A DNA stretch of 64,000 nt from Auanema rhodensis. Lineage: Eukaryota; Nematoda; Chromadorea; Rhabditida; Rhabditidae. The notes under the pieces were generated by a model that did not search any database, had not been told where the DNA came from, and saw nothing but the letters and a program-made list of their open reading frames with translations. Of this stretch, positions 1 to 12,283 are shown piece by piece. Each line of letters opens with the position of its first letter. Position 1 is the first letter of the stretch. Location of the stretch: contig OZ059898.1 in assembly GCA_964057225.1 (NCBI GenBank), positions 14,625,267 to 14,689,266 of the forward strand, read 5' to 3'. The position numbers were made by a program, and so were the translations under genes.

Positions 1-46
1 CGTGGTTTTCACCCACGCGGCCCGGGTTCGATTCCCGGCATGGGAA
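1..46 (+). tRNA. tRNA-Glu(UUC), 3' part only, cut by window edge
   Basis: These bases match positions 27-72 of the array tRNA-Glu: anticodon stem, TTTTCAC loop, T arm and acceptor 3' strand. Its 5' end would lie 26 bases before the window, exactly 265 bases before the next copy at 240, so it is an ordinary array member truncated by the window. Confidence 0.9.
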
Positions 47-239
47 ACCATATTTTGGCATCTTCTCTTCTGAATTTCCATATTTTGAAATCAGCTCTCT
101 TCTAAATCTCTTTTCTGCTTTTAATCTTATTGTTAGAAGTTAATACGGGGCCGATTCATCGTTGTTACTTCCCTTGTTCCTTACTCACTTCCTCGAGGTA
201 AATGATAGAAGAAGTAGTATCATAAGAACAGTTGACGTG

Positions 240-311
240 TCCCATGTGGTCTAGTGGTTAGGATTCGTGGTTTTCACCCACGCGGCCCGGGTTCGATTCC
301 CGGCATGGGAA
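240..311 (+). tRNA. tRNA-Glu(UUC), reference copy of the array
   Basis: Decodes GAA/GAG glutamate codons. All helices form: acceptor 1-7 with 65-71, D stem 10-13 with 22-25, anticodon stem 27-31 with 39-43, T stem 48-52 with 60-64. The seven-base anticodon loop TTTTCAC gives anticodon TTC, and the discriminator is A72. A box TGGTCTAGTGG and B box GGTTCGATTCC fit the internal Pol III promoter consensus. CCA is not encoded and there is no intron, as expected for a eukaryotic nuclear gene. A T4 run follows six bases downstream. Positions given for variants elsewhere count from the first base of this copy. Confidence 0.97.
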
Positions 312-317
312 GCCATC

Positions 318-321
318 TTTT
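318..321 (+). terminator. Pol III T-run after tRNA-Glu (representative)
   Basis: A run of four T lies at +78 to +81 from the tRNA start in most units. In 13 units a C to T change extends it to six T (after tRNAs at 16187, 19897, 33048, 37023, 37553, 38613, 42776, 43041, 43836, 49324, 50119, 55009 and 55804). T4 is a weak terminator in some eukaryotes, but further T4 runs occur in the spacer. Confidence 0.6.
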
Positions 322-447
322 GGCATCTTCTCTTCTGAATTTCCATATTTTGAAATCAGCTCTCTTCTAAATCTCTTTTCTGCTTTCAATCTTATTGTTA
401 GAAGTTAATACGGGACCAAATCATCATTGTTCCTCACGTGGTGCAAC

Positions 448-503
448 TCCTTGTTGGCCTAGTGGTTAAAATTTTTGTTTTGCCCTCACGCAGACCGAGA
501 AAC
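448..503 (+). pseudogene. Possible decayed tRNA-Glu-like relic
   Basis: Aligned from its first T, this stretch follows the array tRNA closely: TCC start, then GGCCTAGTGGTTA matching the A-box/D-loop region with one change, a T-rich anticodon region and a CACGCAG stretch. The T arm is lost. It lies 10 bases beyond the point where recognisable spacer stops. It could be a mutated array member at the edge of the array or chance similarity in the A-box region. Confidence 0.35.
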
Positions 504-1540
504 TTTGTTTTCGCTTTACCTGTTCTTGGTTTTTTTCCATTTTGAGCTTTCGTTCCTCTTAGATCTATCAGATCAGCCGTAACGAGGAATGGACCTAAAC
601 ACCATTCTCTATACGAAGTTTTGATATCTTTCTTTCGCATACAAATATTTGAAAATATTTCATAGTCAACGATTGAATATTCTAGAAAACATCTTATTTG
701 TATTAAATTTTTCATAGAGTAAGCGCAAATGATTAAAAAAGGTTAAACATGAATTAGTATGGTAATTACAATTTGAAAGAGAAAATTGAAGTAGAATTAT
801 CCAGAAATTAAAAAACTTATTACCTTTCATATTTCATAAACAAAAATATTTTAGATGTACAATAAATGATACGAAAATTGTATAATAACTGTCATATATT
901 TGAAGCATACAATTTATGATTGTGATTTGACGGAACTTGCTCTGAAATATTAAAACTAAATGAAAATATATGAGAATACTATTGAAAAAATACTGAATGT
1001 TCAGAACACTATTCTTTCCAGAAACAAAAGAATACATAGTTGTTCGATGATTTTTATCTAATATCAAATATGCTATTGTATAGAAACTGGTACTTAATCC
1101 AAATGAAGCCAATAATATCTGGTAAGCAACTTAAAGATTCATTTTTTATAAGCAAATAGTTTTTATAAACAATCTATTATATATAAGTTACTTTTTGGTA
1201 TTTCATAATATTGATTTAAATAATCGGCCACATAACGAAGACTAAAACATGTCATTGTTATAAAGGTCTTAAAATATAAATTATGGACCGTATTGTTATT
1301 ATAAACTACTTGACAAAACAGTGATTTTAAAACTCTAAGATGATGATTATTAGATGATGTTGAACTAATTGACTGTTTTCTTTTGATAGCACGAACAATA
1401 AGAACAGTACATACTAATATCATCTAAATTATAAAATTTAAAAAATAATATTTAGGCGTTGATACACTTTTGTCACAACCCCTTTTCCTCCCCCCACTGT
1501 ATATTAGCATTTGGGCATGCTTTAAATTTTTTAAGCATGA

Positions 1541-1681
1541 ACCAGCTTGCATGTCTCTAACTTGGTAGTTCAGGAAGTGCTATCCTACTTATGCAAAAAG
1601 ATTGAAGAAGAAAATGAAATTTCTAGAGAATTTATTTCAAACGTAATGTCTTATTTGGATGATGAACACCAAGCCGAGTAA
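1541..1681 (+). pseudogene. Short acidic open frame, possible coding fossil
   Basis: An open stretch of 46 codons without an ATG at its start lies between in-frame stops at 1538 and 1679. It reads as a helical acidic peptide containing KKIEEENEIS and MSYLDDEHQAE. The composition is more protein-like than the surrounding AT-rich DNA. I do not recognise the family; it may be the last exon or remnant of a transposon or host gene, or chance. Confidence 0.15.
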
Positions 1682-2123
1682 TTTTTTAAAATTAACTTTT
1701 GCGCCCAAACTTATGATGGGGGCAATAGGGCAGGAAGTTCGGAGTAAAAGTGTACCAACTCCTATAAATATATAATATGTAAATATACATTTAAACTTAC
1801 AAATATAGTTAAAGCTGGTGAGGCAAAGAGTAATAAATCCCGTACTTTACCAATATTAGTGTCAGTATTAAGAATGAAATATGATCTCTGTTCAAAATAT
1901 TTAATTTGTGATTGCGTAAACTAAAGTGAAACAATAATTTTTAAAAAAATAAATCGATAATCTAACATTATATTTCATATATTCAAATGTTTTATCATTA
2001 TCAATTGATAATGAGGCCATAGCACAAGGTGTTATTGTATCAAATAATAATAAAATAATAAAAATAATATAAATTGAATACTTTTTCTAAAATATAATTA
2101 ATCTAAGGATTATTTATATAAAA

Positions 2124-2588
2124 TTATTGGTATACGTTGATGATATGTTCTGTACTTGATACAGCTTGTAGACGATATACAAATGATAAATTGAGAAAAT
2201 CTTGAAACAAACCAAGAAAAAAAGAAAAAAATAGAAAAGCTGTTTGACATGAACAACCAATCAGATAAATATATCCCTCACAATAAACTATATCATATTT
2301 AATTTCAGGGTAAAATTTACTAAAATATGACCAAGTGATCGCTAGAGCAAACAGAGAAAGCTTCAACTTTTCAATTAAATTTAAAACTTGAATTAAAACT
2401 TGAATCACCTGTTGACCGTATATGGATACTTTATATCGACGTACTTCATGAGTTTTAGGCGTTTTTAATGAAACAAAGATAAATAAGCTTATAGTTAATG
2501 TATCTAGCAGTGAAACTGTATTTTGCAAAAATATATAAAATGAATTAGCGGGTATAGTATTGCCTCTAGTATATGTATCAGAAAACAT
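2124..2588 (-). CDS. Hypothetical hydrophobic 154-residue frame
   Basis: The longest frame of the island has several hydrophobic stretches, around residues 27-42, 78-90 and 104-124, that could be membrane segments. Further hydrophobic minus-strand frames lie downstream at 1163-1423 and 834-1112, so the set might be fragments of one decayed multi-pass membrane protein, for instance an insect chemoreceptor. I see no diagnostic motif for that family. AT-rich DNA readily yields Phe/Ile/Leu/Tyr-rich frames by chance, which is the simpler reading. Confidence 0.2.
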   Translation of the reverse strand: MFSDTYTRGNTIPANSFYIFLQNTVSLLDTLTISLFIFVSLKTPKTHEVRRYKVSIYGQQVIQVLIQVLNLIEKLKLSLFALAITWSYFSKFYPEIKYDIVYCEGYIYLIGCSCQTAFLFFSFFLGLFQDFLNLSFVYRLQAVSSTEHIINVYQ

Positions 2589-2917
2589 TCAACTAATTTA
2601 TCGAGGGGATCTTTTTGCTATAGGAATTTTTCATATTTTTCAACATCTCGTTCAAAACCATGTAAACGGATTTGATGAACAACAATAATTTTTTTCGCAA
2701 AACAAATACAAATTCTATTTTTTATGGAAAATGAATTATAACACATAACACATGCAGCTATATGTATTATGATTTTCAATCTGAATGCATATATAATTGA
2801 TAGAATTTCTATCCTCATCATAAATAATACAATGTTTCCAAACAAACTGTTCTTTTCAGTTTTATCCCCTCCCATCCCTTCTGAATTCGAGTCCTTAATA
2901 GATGCTTATAATTCGGT

Positions 2918-3008
2918 ATGAAAACCACGAATACTAACCACTAGACCACATGGGACACGTTAACTGTCCTTATGATACTACTTCTTCTATCATTTACCTG
3001 TATGGGAA
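2918..3008 (-). repeat. Inverted, broken array fragment joined to forward array
   Basis: Positions 2918-2955 are the reverse complement of tRNA-Glu positions 1-38, and 2956-2998 the reverse complement of the 43 bases upstream of it. At 2998/2999 the sequence switches to the forward strand within the acceptor 3' end (about tRNA position 66), and the ordinary spacer follows from 3009. The inverted part also carries private changes. This is a head-to-head rearrangement junction; the tRNA halves cannot make a tRNA. Confidence 0.85.
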
Positions 3009-5321
3009 GTCATCTTTTGGCATCTTCTCTTCTGAATTTCCATAATTTGAAATCAGCTCTCTTCTAAATCTCTTGTCTGCTTTTAATCGTTTTGTTAGAA
3101 GTTAATACGGGACCAATTCATCGTTGTTACTTCCCTTGTTCCTTACTCACTTCCTCGAGGTAAATGATAGAAGAAGTAGTATCATAAGAACAGTTAACGT
3201 GTCCCATGTGGTCTAGTGGTTAGGATTCGTGGTTTTCACCCACGCGGCCCGGGTTCGATTCCCGGCATGGGAAGCCATCTTTTGGCATCTTCTCTTCTGA
3301 ATTTCCATATTTTGAAATCAGCTCTCTTCTAAATCTCTTTTCTGCTTTTAATCGTTTTGTTAGAAGTTAATACGGGACCAATTCATCGTTGTTACTTCCC
3401 TTGTTGCTTACTCACTTCCTCGAGGTAAATGATAGAAGAAGTAGTATCATAAGAACAGTTAGCGTGTCCCATGTGGTCTAGTGGTTAGGATTCGTGGTTT
3501 TCACCCACGCGGCCCGGGTTCGATTCCCGGCATGGGAAGCCATCTTTTGGCATCTTCTCTTCTGAATTTCCATATTTTGAAATCAGCTCTCTTCTAAATC
3601 TCTTTTCTGCTTTTAATCTTATTCTTAGAAGTTAATACGGGGCCGATTCATCGTTGTTACTTCACTTGTTCCTTACTCACTTCCTCGAGGTAAATGATAG
3701 AAGAAGTAGTATCATAAGAACAGTTAACGTGTCCCATGTGGTCTAGTGGTTAGGATTCGTGGTTTTCACCCACGCGGCCCGGGTTCGATTCCCGGCATGG
3801 GAAGCCATCTTTTGGCATCTTCTCTTCTGAATTTCCATATTTTGAAATCAGCTCTCTTCTAAATCTCTTTTCTGCTTTTAATCTTATTCTTAGAAGTTAA
3901 TACGGGGCCGATTCATCGTTGTTACTTCCCTTGTTGCTTACTCACTTCCTCGAGGTAAATGATAGAAGAAGTAGTATCATAAGAACAGTTAGCGTGTCCC
4001 ATGTGGTCTAGTGGTTAGGATTCGTGGTTTTCACCCACGCGGCCCGGGTTCGATTCCCGGCATGGGAAGCCATCTTTTGGCATCTTCTCTTCTGAATTTC
4101 CATATTTTGAAATCAGCTCTCTTCTAAATCTCTTTTCTGCTTTTAATCTTATTCTTAGAAGTTAATACGGGGCCGATTCATCGTTGTTACTTCCCTTGTT
4201 GCTTACTCACTTCCTCGAGGTAAATGATAGAAGAAGTAGTATCATAAGAACAGTTAGCGTGTCCCATGTGGTCTAGTGGTTAGGATTCGTGGTTTTCACC
4301 CACGCGGCCCGGGTTCGATTCCCGGCATGGGAAGCCATCTTTTGGCATCTTCTCTTCTGAATTTCCATATTTTGAAATCAGCTCTCTTCTAAATCTCTTT
4401 TCTGCTTTTAATCTTATTCTTAGAAGTTAATACGGGGCCGATTCATCGTTGTTACTTCCCTTGTTGCTTACTCACTTCCTCGAGGTAAATGATAGAAGAA
4501 GTAGTATCATAAGAACAGTTAGCGTGTCCCATGTGGTCTAGTGGTTAGGATTCGTGGTTTTCACCCACGCGGCCCGGGTTCGATTCCCGGCATGGGAAGC
4601 CATCTTTTGGCATCTTCTCTTCTGAATTTCCATATTTTGAAATCAGCTCTCTTCTAAATCTCTTTTCTGCTTTTAATCTTATTCTTAGAAGTTAATACGG
4701 GGCCGATTCATCGTTGTTACTTCCCTTGTTCCTTATTCACTTCCTCGAGGTAAATGATAGAAGAAGTAGTATCATAAGAACAGTTAACGTGTCCCATGTG
4801 GTCTAGTGGTTAGGATTCGTGGTTTTCACCCACGCGGCCCGGGTTCGATTCCCGGCATGGGAAGCCATCTTTTGGCATCTTCTCTTCTGAATTTCCATAT
4901 TTTGAAATCAGCTCTCTTCTAAATCTCTTTTCTGCTTTTAATCTTATTCTTAGAAGTTAATACGGGACCAATTCATCATTGTTACTTCCCTTGTTCCTTA
5001 CTCACTTCCTCGAGGTAAATGATAGAAGAAGTAGTATCATAAGAACAGTTAACGTGTCCCATGTGGTCTAGTGGTTAGGATTCGTGGTTTTCACCCACGC
5101 GGCCCGGGTTCGATTCCCGGCATGGGAAGCCATCTTTTGGCATCTTCTCTTCTGAATTTCCATATTTTGAAATCAGCTCTCTTCTAAATCTCTTTTCTGC
5201 TTTTAATCGTTTTGTTAGAAGTTAATACGGGACCAATTCATCGTTGTTACTTCACTTGTTCCTTACTCACTTCCTCGAGGTAAATGATAGAAGAAGTAGT
5301 ATCATAAGAACAGTTAACGTG

Positions 5322-5393
5322 TCCCATGTGCTCTAGTGGTTAGGATTCGTGGTTTTCACCCACGCGGCCCGGGTTTGATTCCCGGCATGGGAA
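5322..5393 (+). pseudogene. tRNA-Glu copy with G10C and C55T
   Basis: G10C turns a G-T pair of the D stem into a C-T mismatch and changes the A-box core; C55T changes the B-box core and T loop. Both internal promoter elements are hit, so transcription and folding are doubtful. The upstream spacer is the TTCACTT haplotype. Confidence 0.7.
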
Positions 5394-8300
5394 GCCATCT
5401 TTTGGCATCTTCTCTTCTGAATTTCCATATTTTGAAATCAGCTCTCTTCTAAATCTCTTTTCTGCTTTTAATCGTTTTGTTAGAAGATAATACGGGACCA
5501 ATTCATCATTGTTACTTCCCTTGTTCCTAACTCACTTCCTCGAGGTAAATGATAGAAGAAGTAGTATCATAAGAACAGTTAACGTGTCCCATGTGGTCTA
5601 GTGGTTAGGATTCGTGGTTTTCACCCACGCGGCCCGGGTTCGATTCCCGGCATGGGAAGCCATCTTTTGGCATCTTCTCTTCTGAATTTCCACATTTTGA
5701 AATCAGCTCTCTTCTAAATCTCTTTTCTGCTTTTAATCTTTTTGTTAGAAGTTAATACGGGGCCGATTCATTGTTGTTACTTCCCTTGTTGCTTATTCAC
5801 TTCCTCGAGGTAAATGATAGAAGAAGTAGTATCATAAGAACAGTTAACGTGTCCCATGTGGTCTAGTGGTTAGGATTCGTGGTTTTCACCCACGCGGCCC
5901 GGGTTCGATTCCCGGCATGGGAAGCCATCTTTTGGCATCTTCTCTTCTGAATTTCCACATTTTGAAATCAGCTCTCTTCTAAATCTCTTTTCTGCTTTTA
6001 ATCTTTTTGTTAGAAGTTAATACGGGGCCGATTCATTGTTGTTACTTCCCTTGTTGCTTATTCACTTCCTCGAGGTAAATGATAGAAGAAGTAGTATCAT
6101 AAGAACAGTTAACGTGTCCCATGTGGTCTAGTGGTTAGGATTCGTGGTTTTCACCCACGCGGCCCGGGTTCGATTCCCGGCATGGGAAGCCATCTTTTGG
6201 CATCTTCTCTTCTGAATTTCCATATTTTGAAATTAGCTCTCTTCTAAATCTCTTTTCTGCTTTTAATCGTTTTGTTAGAAGTTAATACGGGGCCGATTCA
6301 TCGTTGTTACTTCCCTTGTTCCTTACTCACTTCCTCGAGGTAAATGATAGAAGAAGTAGTATCATAAGAACAGTTAACGTGTCCCATGTGGTCTAGTGGT
6401 TAGGATTCGTGGTTTTCACCCACGCGGCCCGGGTTCGATTCCCGGCATGGGAAGCCATCTTTTGGCATCTTCTCTTCTGAATTTCCATATTTTGAAATCA
6501 GCTCTCTTCTAAATCTCTTTTCTGCTTTTAATCTTATTCTTAGAAGTTAATACGGGACCAATTCATCATTCTTACTTCCCTTGTTGCTTATTCACTTCCT
6601 CGAGGTAAATGATAGAAGAAGTAGTATCATAAGAACAGTTAACGTGTCCCATGTGGTCTAGTGGTTAGGATTCGTGGTTTTCACCCACGCGGCCCGGGTT
6701 CGATTCCCGGCATGGGAAGCCATCTTTTGGCATCTTCTCTTCTGAATTTCCATATTTTGAAATCAGCTCTCTTCTAAATCTCTTTTCTGCTTTTAATCGT
6801 TTTGTTAGAAGTTAATACGGGGCCGATTCATCGTTGTTACTTCCCTTGTTCCTTACTCACTTCCTCGAGGTAAATGATAGAAGAAGTAGTATCATAAGAA
6901 CAGTTAACGTGTCCCATGTGGTCTAGTGGTTAGGATTCGTGGTTTTCACCCACGCGGCCCGGGTTCGATTCCCGGCATGGGAAGCCATCTTTTGGCATCT
7001 TCTCTTCTGAATTTCCATATTTTGAAATCAGCTCTCTTCTAAATCTCTTTTCTGCTTTTAATCTTATTCTTAGAAGTTAATACGGGACCAATTCATCATT
7101 CTTACTTCCCTTGTTCCTTATTCACTTCCTCGAGGTAAATGATAGAAGAAGTAGTATCATAAGAACAGTTAATGTGTCCCATGTGGTCTAGTGGTTAGGA
7201 TTCGTGGTTTTCACCCACGCGGCCCGGGTTCGATTCCCGGCATGGGAAGCCATCTTTTGGCATCTTCTCTTCTGAATTTCCATATTTTGAAATCAGCTCT
7301 CTTCTAAATCTCTTTTCTGCTTTTAATCTTATTCTTAGAAGTTAATACGGGACCAATTCATCATTGTTACTTCCCTTGTTCCTTACTCACTTCCTCGAGG
7401 TAAATGATAGAAGAAGTAGTATCATAAGAACAGTTAACGTGTCCCATGTGGTCTAGTGGTTAGGATTCGTGGTTTTCACCCACGCGGCCCGGGTTCGATT
7501 CCCGGCATGGGAAGCCATCTTTTGGCATCTTCTCTTCTGAATTTCCACATTTTGAAATCAGCTCTCTTCTAAATCTCTTTTCTGCTTTTAATCTTATTCT
7601 TAGAAATTAATACGGGACCAATTCATCATTCTTACTTCCCTTGTTCTTTATTCACTTCCTCGAGGTAAATGATAGAAGAAGTAGTATCATAAGAACAGTT
7701 AACGTGTCCCATGTGGTCTAGTGGTTAGGATTCGTGGTTTTCACCCACGCGGCCCGGGTTCGATTCCCGGCATGGGAAGCCATCTTTTGGCATCTTCTCT
7801 TCTGAATTTCCATATTTTGAAATCAGCTCTCTTCTAAATCTCTTTTCTGCTTTTAATCTTTTTGTTAGAAGTTAATACGGGGCCGATTCATTGTTGTTAC
7901 TTCCCTTGTTGCTTATTCACTTCCTCGAGGTAAATGATAGAAGAAGTAGTATCATAAGAACAGTTAACGTGTCCCATGTGGTCTAGTGGTTAGGATTCGT
8001 GGTTTTCACCCACGCGGCCCGGGTTCGATTCCCGGCATGGGAAGCCATCTTTTGGCATCTTCTCTTCTGAATTTCCACATTTTGAAATCAGCTCTCTTCT
8101 AAATCTCTTTTCTGCTTTTAATCTTTTTGTTAGAAGTTAATACGGGGCCGATTCATTGTTGTTACTTCCCTTGTTGCTTATTCACTTCCTCGAGGTAAAT
8201 GATAGAAGAAGTAGTATCATAAGAACAGTTAACGTGTCCCATGTGGTCTAGTGGTTAGGATTCGTGGTTTTCACCCACGCGGCCCGGGTTCGATTCCCGG

Positions 8301-9031
8301 CATGGGAAGCCATCTTTTGGCATCTTCTCTTCTGAATTTCCATATTTTGAAATTAGCTCTCTTCTAAATCTCTTTTCTGCTTTTAATCTTATTCTTAGAA
8401 GTTAATACGGGGCCGATTCATTGTTGTTACTTCCCTTGTTGCTTATTCACTTCCTCGAGGTAAATGATAGAAGAAGTAGTATCATAAGAACAGTTAACGT
8501 GTCCCATGTGGTCTAGTGGTTAGGATTCGTGGTTTTCACCCACGCGGCCCGGGTTCGATTCCCGGCATGGGAAGCCATCTTTTGGCATCTTCTCTTCTGA
8601 ATTTCCATATTTTGAAATTAGCTCTCTTCTAAATCTCTTTTCTGCTTTTAATCTTATTCTTAGAAGTTAATACGGGACCAATTCATCATTCTTACTTCCC
8701 TTGTTCTTTATTCACTTCCTCGAGGTAAATGATAGAAGAAGTAGTATCATAAGAACAGTTAACGTGTCCCATGTGGTCTAGTGGTTAGGATTCGTGGTTT
8801 TCACCCACGCGGCCCGGGTTCGATTCCCGGCATGGGAAGCCATCTTTTGGCATCTTCTCTTCTGAATTTCCATATTTTGAAATCAGCTCTCTTCTAAATC
8901 TCTTTTCTGCTTTTAATCGTTTTGTTAGAAGTTAATACGGGACCAATTCATCGTTGTTACTTCACTTGTTCCTTACTCACTTCCTCGAGGTAAATGATAG
9001 AAGAAGTAGTATCATAAGAACAGTTAACGTG

Positions 9032-9103
9032 TCCCATGTGCTCTAGTGGTTAGGATTCGTGGTTTTCACCCACGCGGCCCGGGTTTGATTCCCGGCATGG
9101 GAA
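9032..9103 (+). pseudogene. tRNA-Glu copy with G10C and C55T
   Basis: Same two changes and same TTCACTT upstream spacer as the copy at 5322, so it is a duplicate of one mutant unit rather than an independent mutation. Confidence 0.7.
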
Positions 9104-10091
9104 GCCATCTTTTGGCATCTTCTCTTCTGAATTTCCATATTTTGAAATCAGCTCTCTTCTAAATCTCTTTTCTGCTTTTAATCGTTTTGTTAGAAGTTAA
9201 TACGGGGCCGATTCATCGTTGTTACTTCCCTTGTTCCTTACTCACTTCCTCGAGGTAAATGATAGAAGAAGTAGTATCATAAGAACAGTTAATGTGTCCC
9301 ATGTGGTCTAGTGGTTAGGATTCGTGGTTTTCACCCACGCGGCCCGGGTTCGATTCCCGGCATGGGAAGCCATCTTTTGGCATCTTCTCTTCTGAATTTC
9401 CATATTTTGAAATCAGCTCTCTTCTAAATCTCTTTTCTGCTTTTAATCTTATTCTTAGAAGTTAATACGGGACCAATTCATCATTGTTACTTCCCTTGTT
9501 CCTTACTCACTTCCTCGAGGTAAATGATAGAAGAAGTAGTATCATAAGAACAGTTAACGTGTCCCATGTGGTCTAGTGGTTAGGATTCGTGGTTTTCACC
9601 CACGCGGCCCGGGTTCGATTCCCGGCATGGGAAGCCATCTTTTGGCATCTTCTCTTCTGAATTTCCACATTTTGAAATCAGCTCTCTTCTAAATCTCTTT
9701 TCTGCTTTTAATCTTATTCTTAGAAATTAATACGGGACCAATTCATCATTCTTACTTCCCTTGTTCTTTATTCACTTCCTCGAGGTAAATGATAGAAGAA
9801 GTAGTATCATAAGAACAGTTAACGTGTCCCATGTGGTCTAGTGGTTAGGATTCGTGGTTTTCACCCACGCGGCCCGGGTTCGATTCCCGGCATGGGAAGC
9901 CATCTTTTGGCATCTTCTCTTCTGAATTTCCATATTTTGAAATCAGCTCTCTTCTAAATCTCTTTTCTGCTTTTAATCGTTTTGTTAGAAGTTAATACGG
10001 GACCAATTCATCGTTGTTACTTCACTTGTTCCTTACTCACTTCCTCGAGGTAAATGATAGAAGAAGTAGTATCATAAGAACAGTTAACGTG

Positions 10092-10163
10092 TCCCATGTG
10101 CTCTAGTGGTTAGGATTCGTGGTTTTCACCCACGCGGCCCGGGTTTGATTCCCGGCATGGGAA
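10092..10163 (+). pseudogene. tRNA-Glu copy with G10C and C55T
   Basis: Double variant with the TTCACTT upstream spacer. It is followed by a C55T-only copy at 10357, a pair repeated at 12212/12477. Confidence 0.7.
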
Positions 10164-12211
10164 GCCATCTTTTGGCATCTTCTCTTCTGAATTTCCATAT
10201 TTTGAAATCAGCTCTCTTCTAAATCTCTTTTCTGCTTTTAATCGTTTTGTTAGAAGTTAATACGGGGCCGATTCATCGTTGTTACTTCCCTTGTTCCTTA
10301 CTCACTTCCTCGAGGTAAATGATAGAAGAAGTAGTATCATAAGAACAGTTAACGTGTCCCATGTGGTCTAGTGGTTAGGATTCGTGGTTTTCACCCACGC
10401 GGCCCGGGTTTGATTCCCGGCATGGGAAGCCATCTTTTGGCATCTTCTCTTCTGAATTTCCATATTTTGAAATCAGCTCTCTTCTAAATCTCTTTTCTGC
10501 TTTTAATCGTTTTGTTAGAAGTTAATACGGGGCCGATTCATCGTTGTTACTTCCCTTGTTCCTTACTCACTTCCTCGAGGTAAATGATAGAAGAAGTAGT
10601 ATCATAAGAACAGTTAACGTGTCCCATGTGGTCTAGTGGTTAGGATTCGTGGTTTTCACCCACGCGGCCCGGGTTCGATTCCCGGCATGGGAAGCCATCT
10701 TTTGGCATTTTCTCTTCTGAATTTCCATATTTTGAAATCAGCTCTCTTCTAAATCTCTTTTCTGCTTTTAATCTTATTCTTAGAAGTTAATACGGGACCA
10801 ATTCATCATTCTTACTTCCCTTGTTCCTTATTCACTTCCTCGAGGTAAATGATAGAAGAAGTAGTATCATAAGAACAGTTAACGTGTCCCATGTGGTCTA
10901 GTGGTTAGGATTCGTGGTTTTCACCCACGCGGCCCGGGTTCGATTCCCGGCATGGGAAGCCATCTTTTGGCATCTTCTCTTCTGAATTTCCATATTTTGA
11001 AATCAGCTCTCTTCTAAATCTCTTTTCTGCTTTTAATCTTATTCTTAGAAGTTAATACGGGACCAATTCATCATTCTTACTTCCCTTGTTCCTTATTCAC
11101 TTCCTCGAGGTAAATGATAGAAGAAGTAGTATCATAAGAACAGTTAACGTGTCCCATGTGCTCTAGTGGTTAGGATTCGTGGTTTTCACCCACGCGGCCC
11201 GGGTTCGATTCCCGGCATGGGAAGCCATCTTTTGGCATCTTCTCTTCTGAATTTCCATATTTTGAAATCAGCTCTCTTCTAAATCTCTTTTCTGCTTTTA
11301 ATCTTATTCTTAGAAGTTAATACGGGACCAATTCATCATTCTTACTTCCCTTGTTCCTTATTCACTTCCTGGAGGTAAATGATAGAAGAAGTAGTATCAT
11401 AAGAACAGTTAACGTGTCCCATGTGGTCTAGTGGTTAGGATTCGTGGTTTTCACCCACGCGGCCCGGGTTCGATTCCCGGCATGGGAAGCCATCTTTTGG
11501 CATCTTCTCTTCTGAATTTCCATATTTTGAAATCAGCTCTCTTCTAAATCTCTTTTCTGCTTTTAATTGTTTTGTTAGAAGTTAATACGGGGCCGATTCA
11601 TCGTTGTTACTTCCCTTGTTCCTTACTCACTTCCTCGAGGTAAATGATAGAAGAAGTAGTATCATAAGAACAGTTAACGTGTCCCATGTGGTCTAGTGGT
11701 TAGGATTCGTGGTTTTCACCCACGCGGCCCGGGTTTGATTCCCGGCATGGGAAGCCATCTTTTGGCATCTTCTCTTCTGAATTTCCATATTTTGAAATCA
11801 GCTCTCTTCTAAATCTCTTTTCTGCTTTTAATCTTATTCTTAGAAATTAATACGGGACCAATTCATCATTCTTACTTCCCTTGTTCTTTATTCACTTCCT
11901 CGAGGTAAATGATAGAAGAAGTAGTATCATAAGAACAGTTAACGTGTCCCATGTGGTCTAGTGGTTAGGATTCGTGGTTTTCACCCACGCGGCCCGGGTT
12001 CGATTCCCGGCATGGGAAGCCATCTTTTGGCATCTTCTCTTCTGAATTTCCATATTTTGAAATCAGCTCTCTTCTAAATCTCTTTTCTGCTTTTAATCGT
12101 TTTGTTAGAAGTTAATACGGGACCAATTCATCGTTGTTACTTCACTTGTTCCTTACTCACTTCCTCGAGGTAAATGATAGAAGAAGTAGTATCATAAGAA
12201 CAGTTAACGTG

Positions 12212-12283
12212 TCCCATGTGCTCTAGTGGTTAGGATTCGTGGTTTTCACCCACGCGGCCCGGGTTTGATTCCCGGCATGGGAA
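12212..12283 (+). pseudogene. tRNA-Glu copy with G10C and C55T
   Basis: Double variant with the TTCACTT upstream spacer, 2120 bases (8 units) after the copy at 10092. Two C55T-only copies follow at 12477 and 12742. Confidence 0.7.

Larger units (their letters stand above)
1..438 (+). repeat. Left remnant of the 265-bp tRNA-Glu array
   Basis: Holds the cut tRNA, one full spacer, the complete tRNA at 240-311 and most of a second spacer. The spacer identity to the main array stops near 438, partway through the unit, where unrelated AT-rich DNA begins. Confidence 0.9.
439..2917. other. Non-array AT-rich island, no recognisable gene
   Basis: About 2.5 kb of AT-rich sequence interrupts the array. 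It has no LTRs, terminal repeats or target duplication that I can see. The minus strand holds short hydrophobic open frames (834-1112, 1163-1423, 2124-2588) and the plus strand a short acidic frame at 1541-1681. None is convincingly a gene. 2618-2875 and 434-715 also have open frames but look like chance. Confidence 0.6.

Noticed and set aside
2124..2588. Insect gustatory or odorant receptor gene
   Set aside because: Hydrophobic frames fit in composition only; no family motif, and fragment order does not match a receptor.
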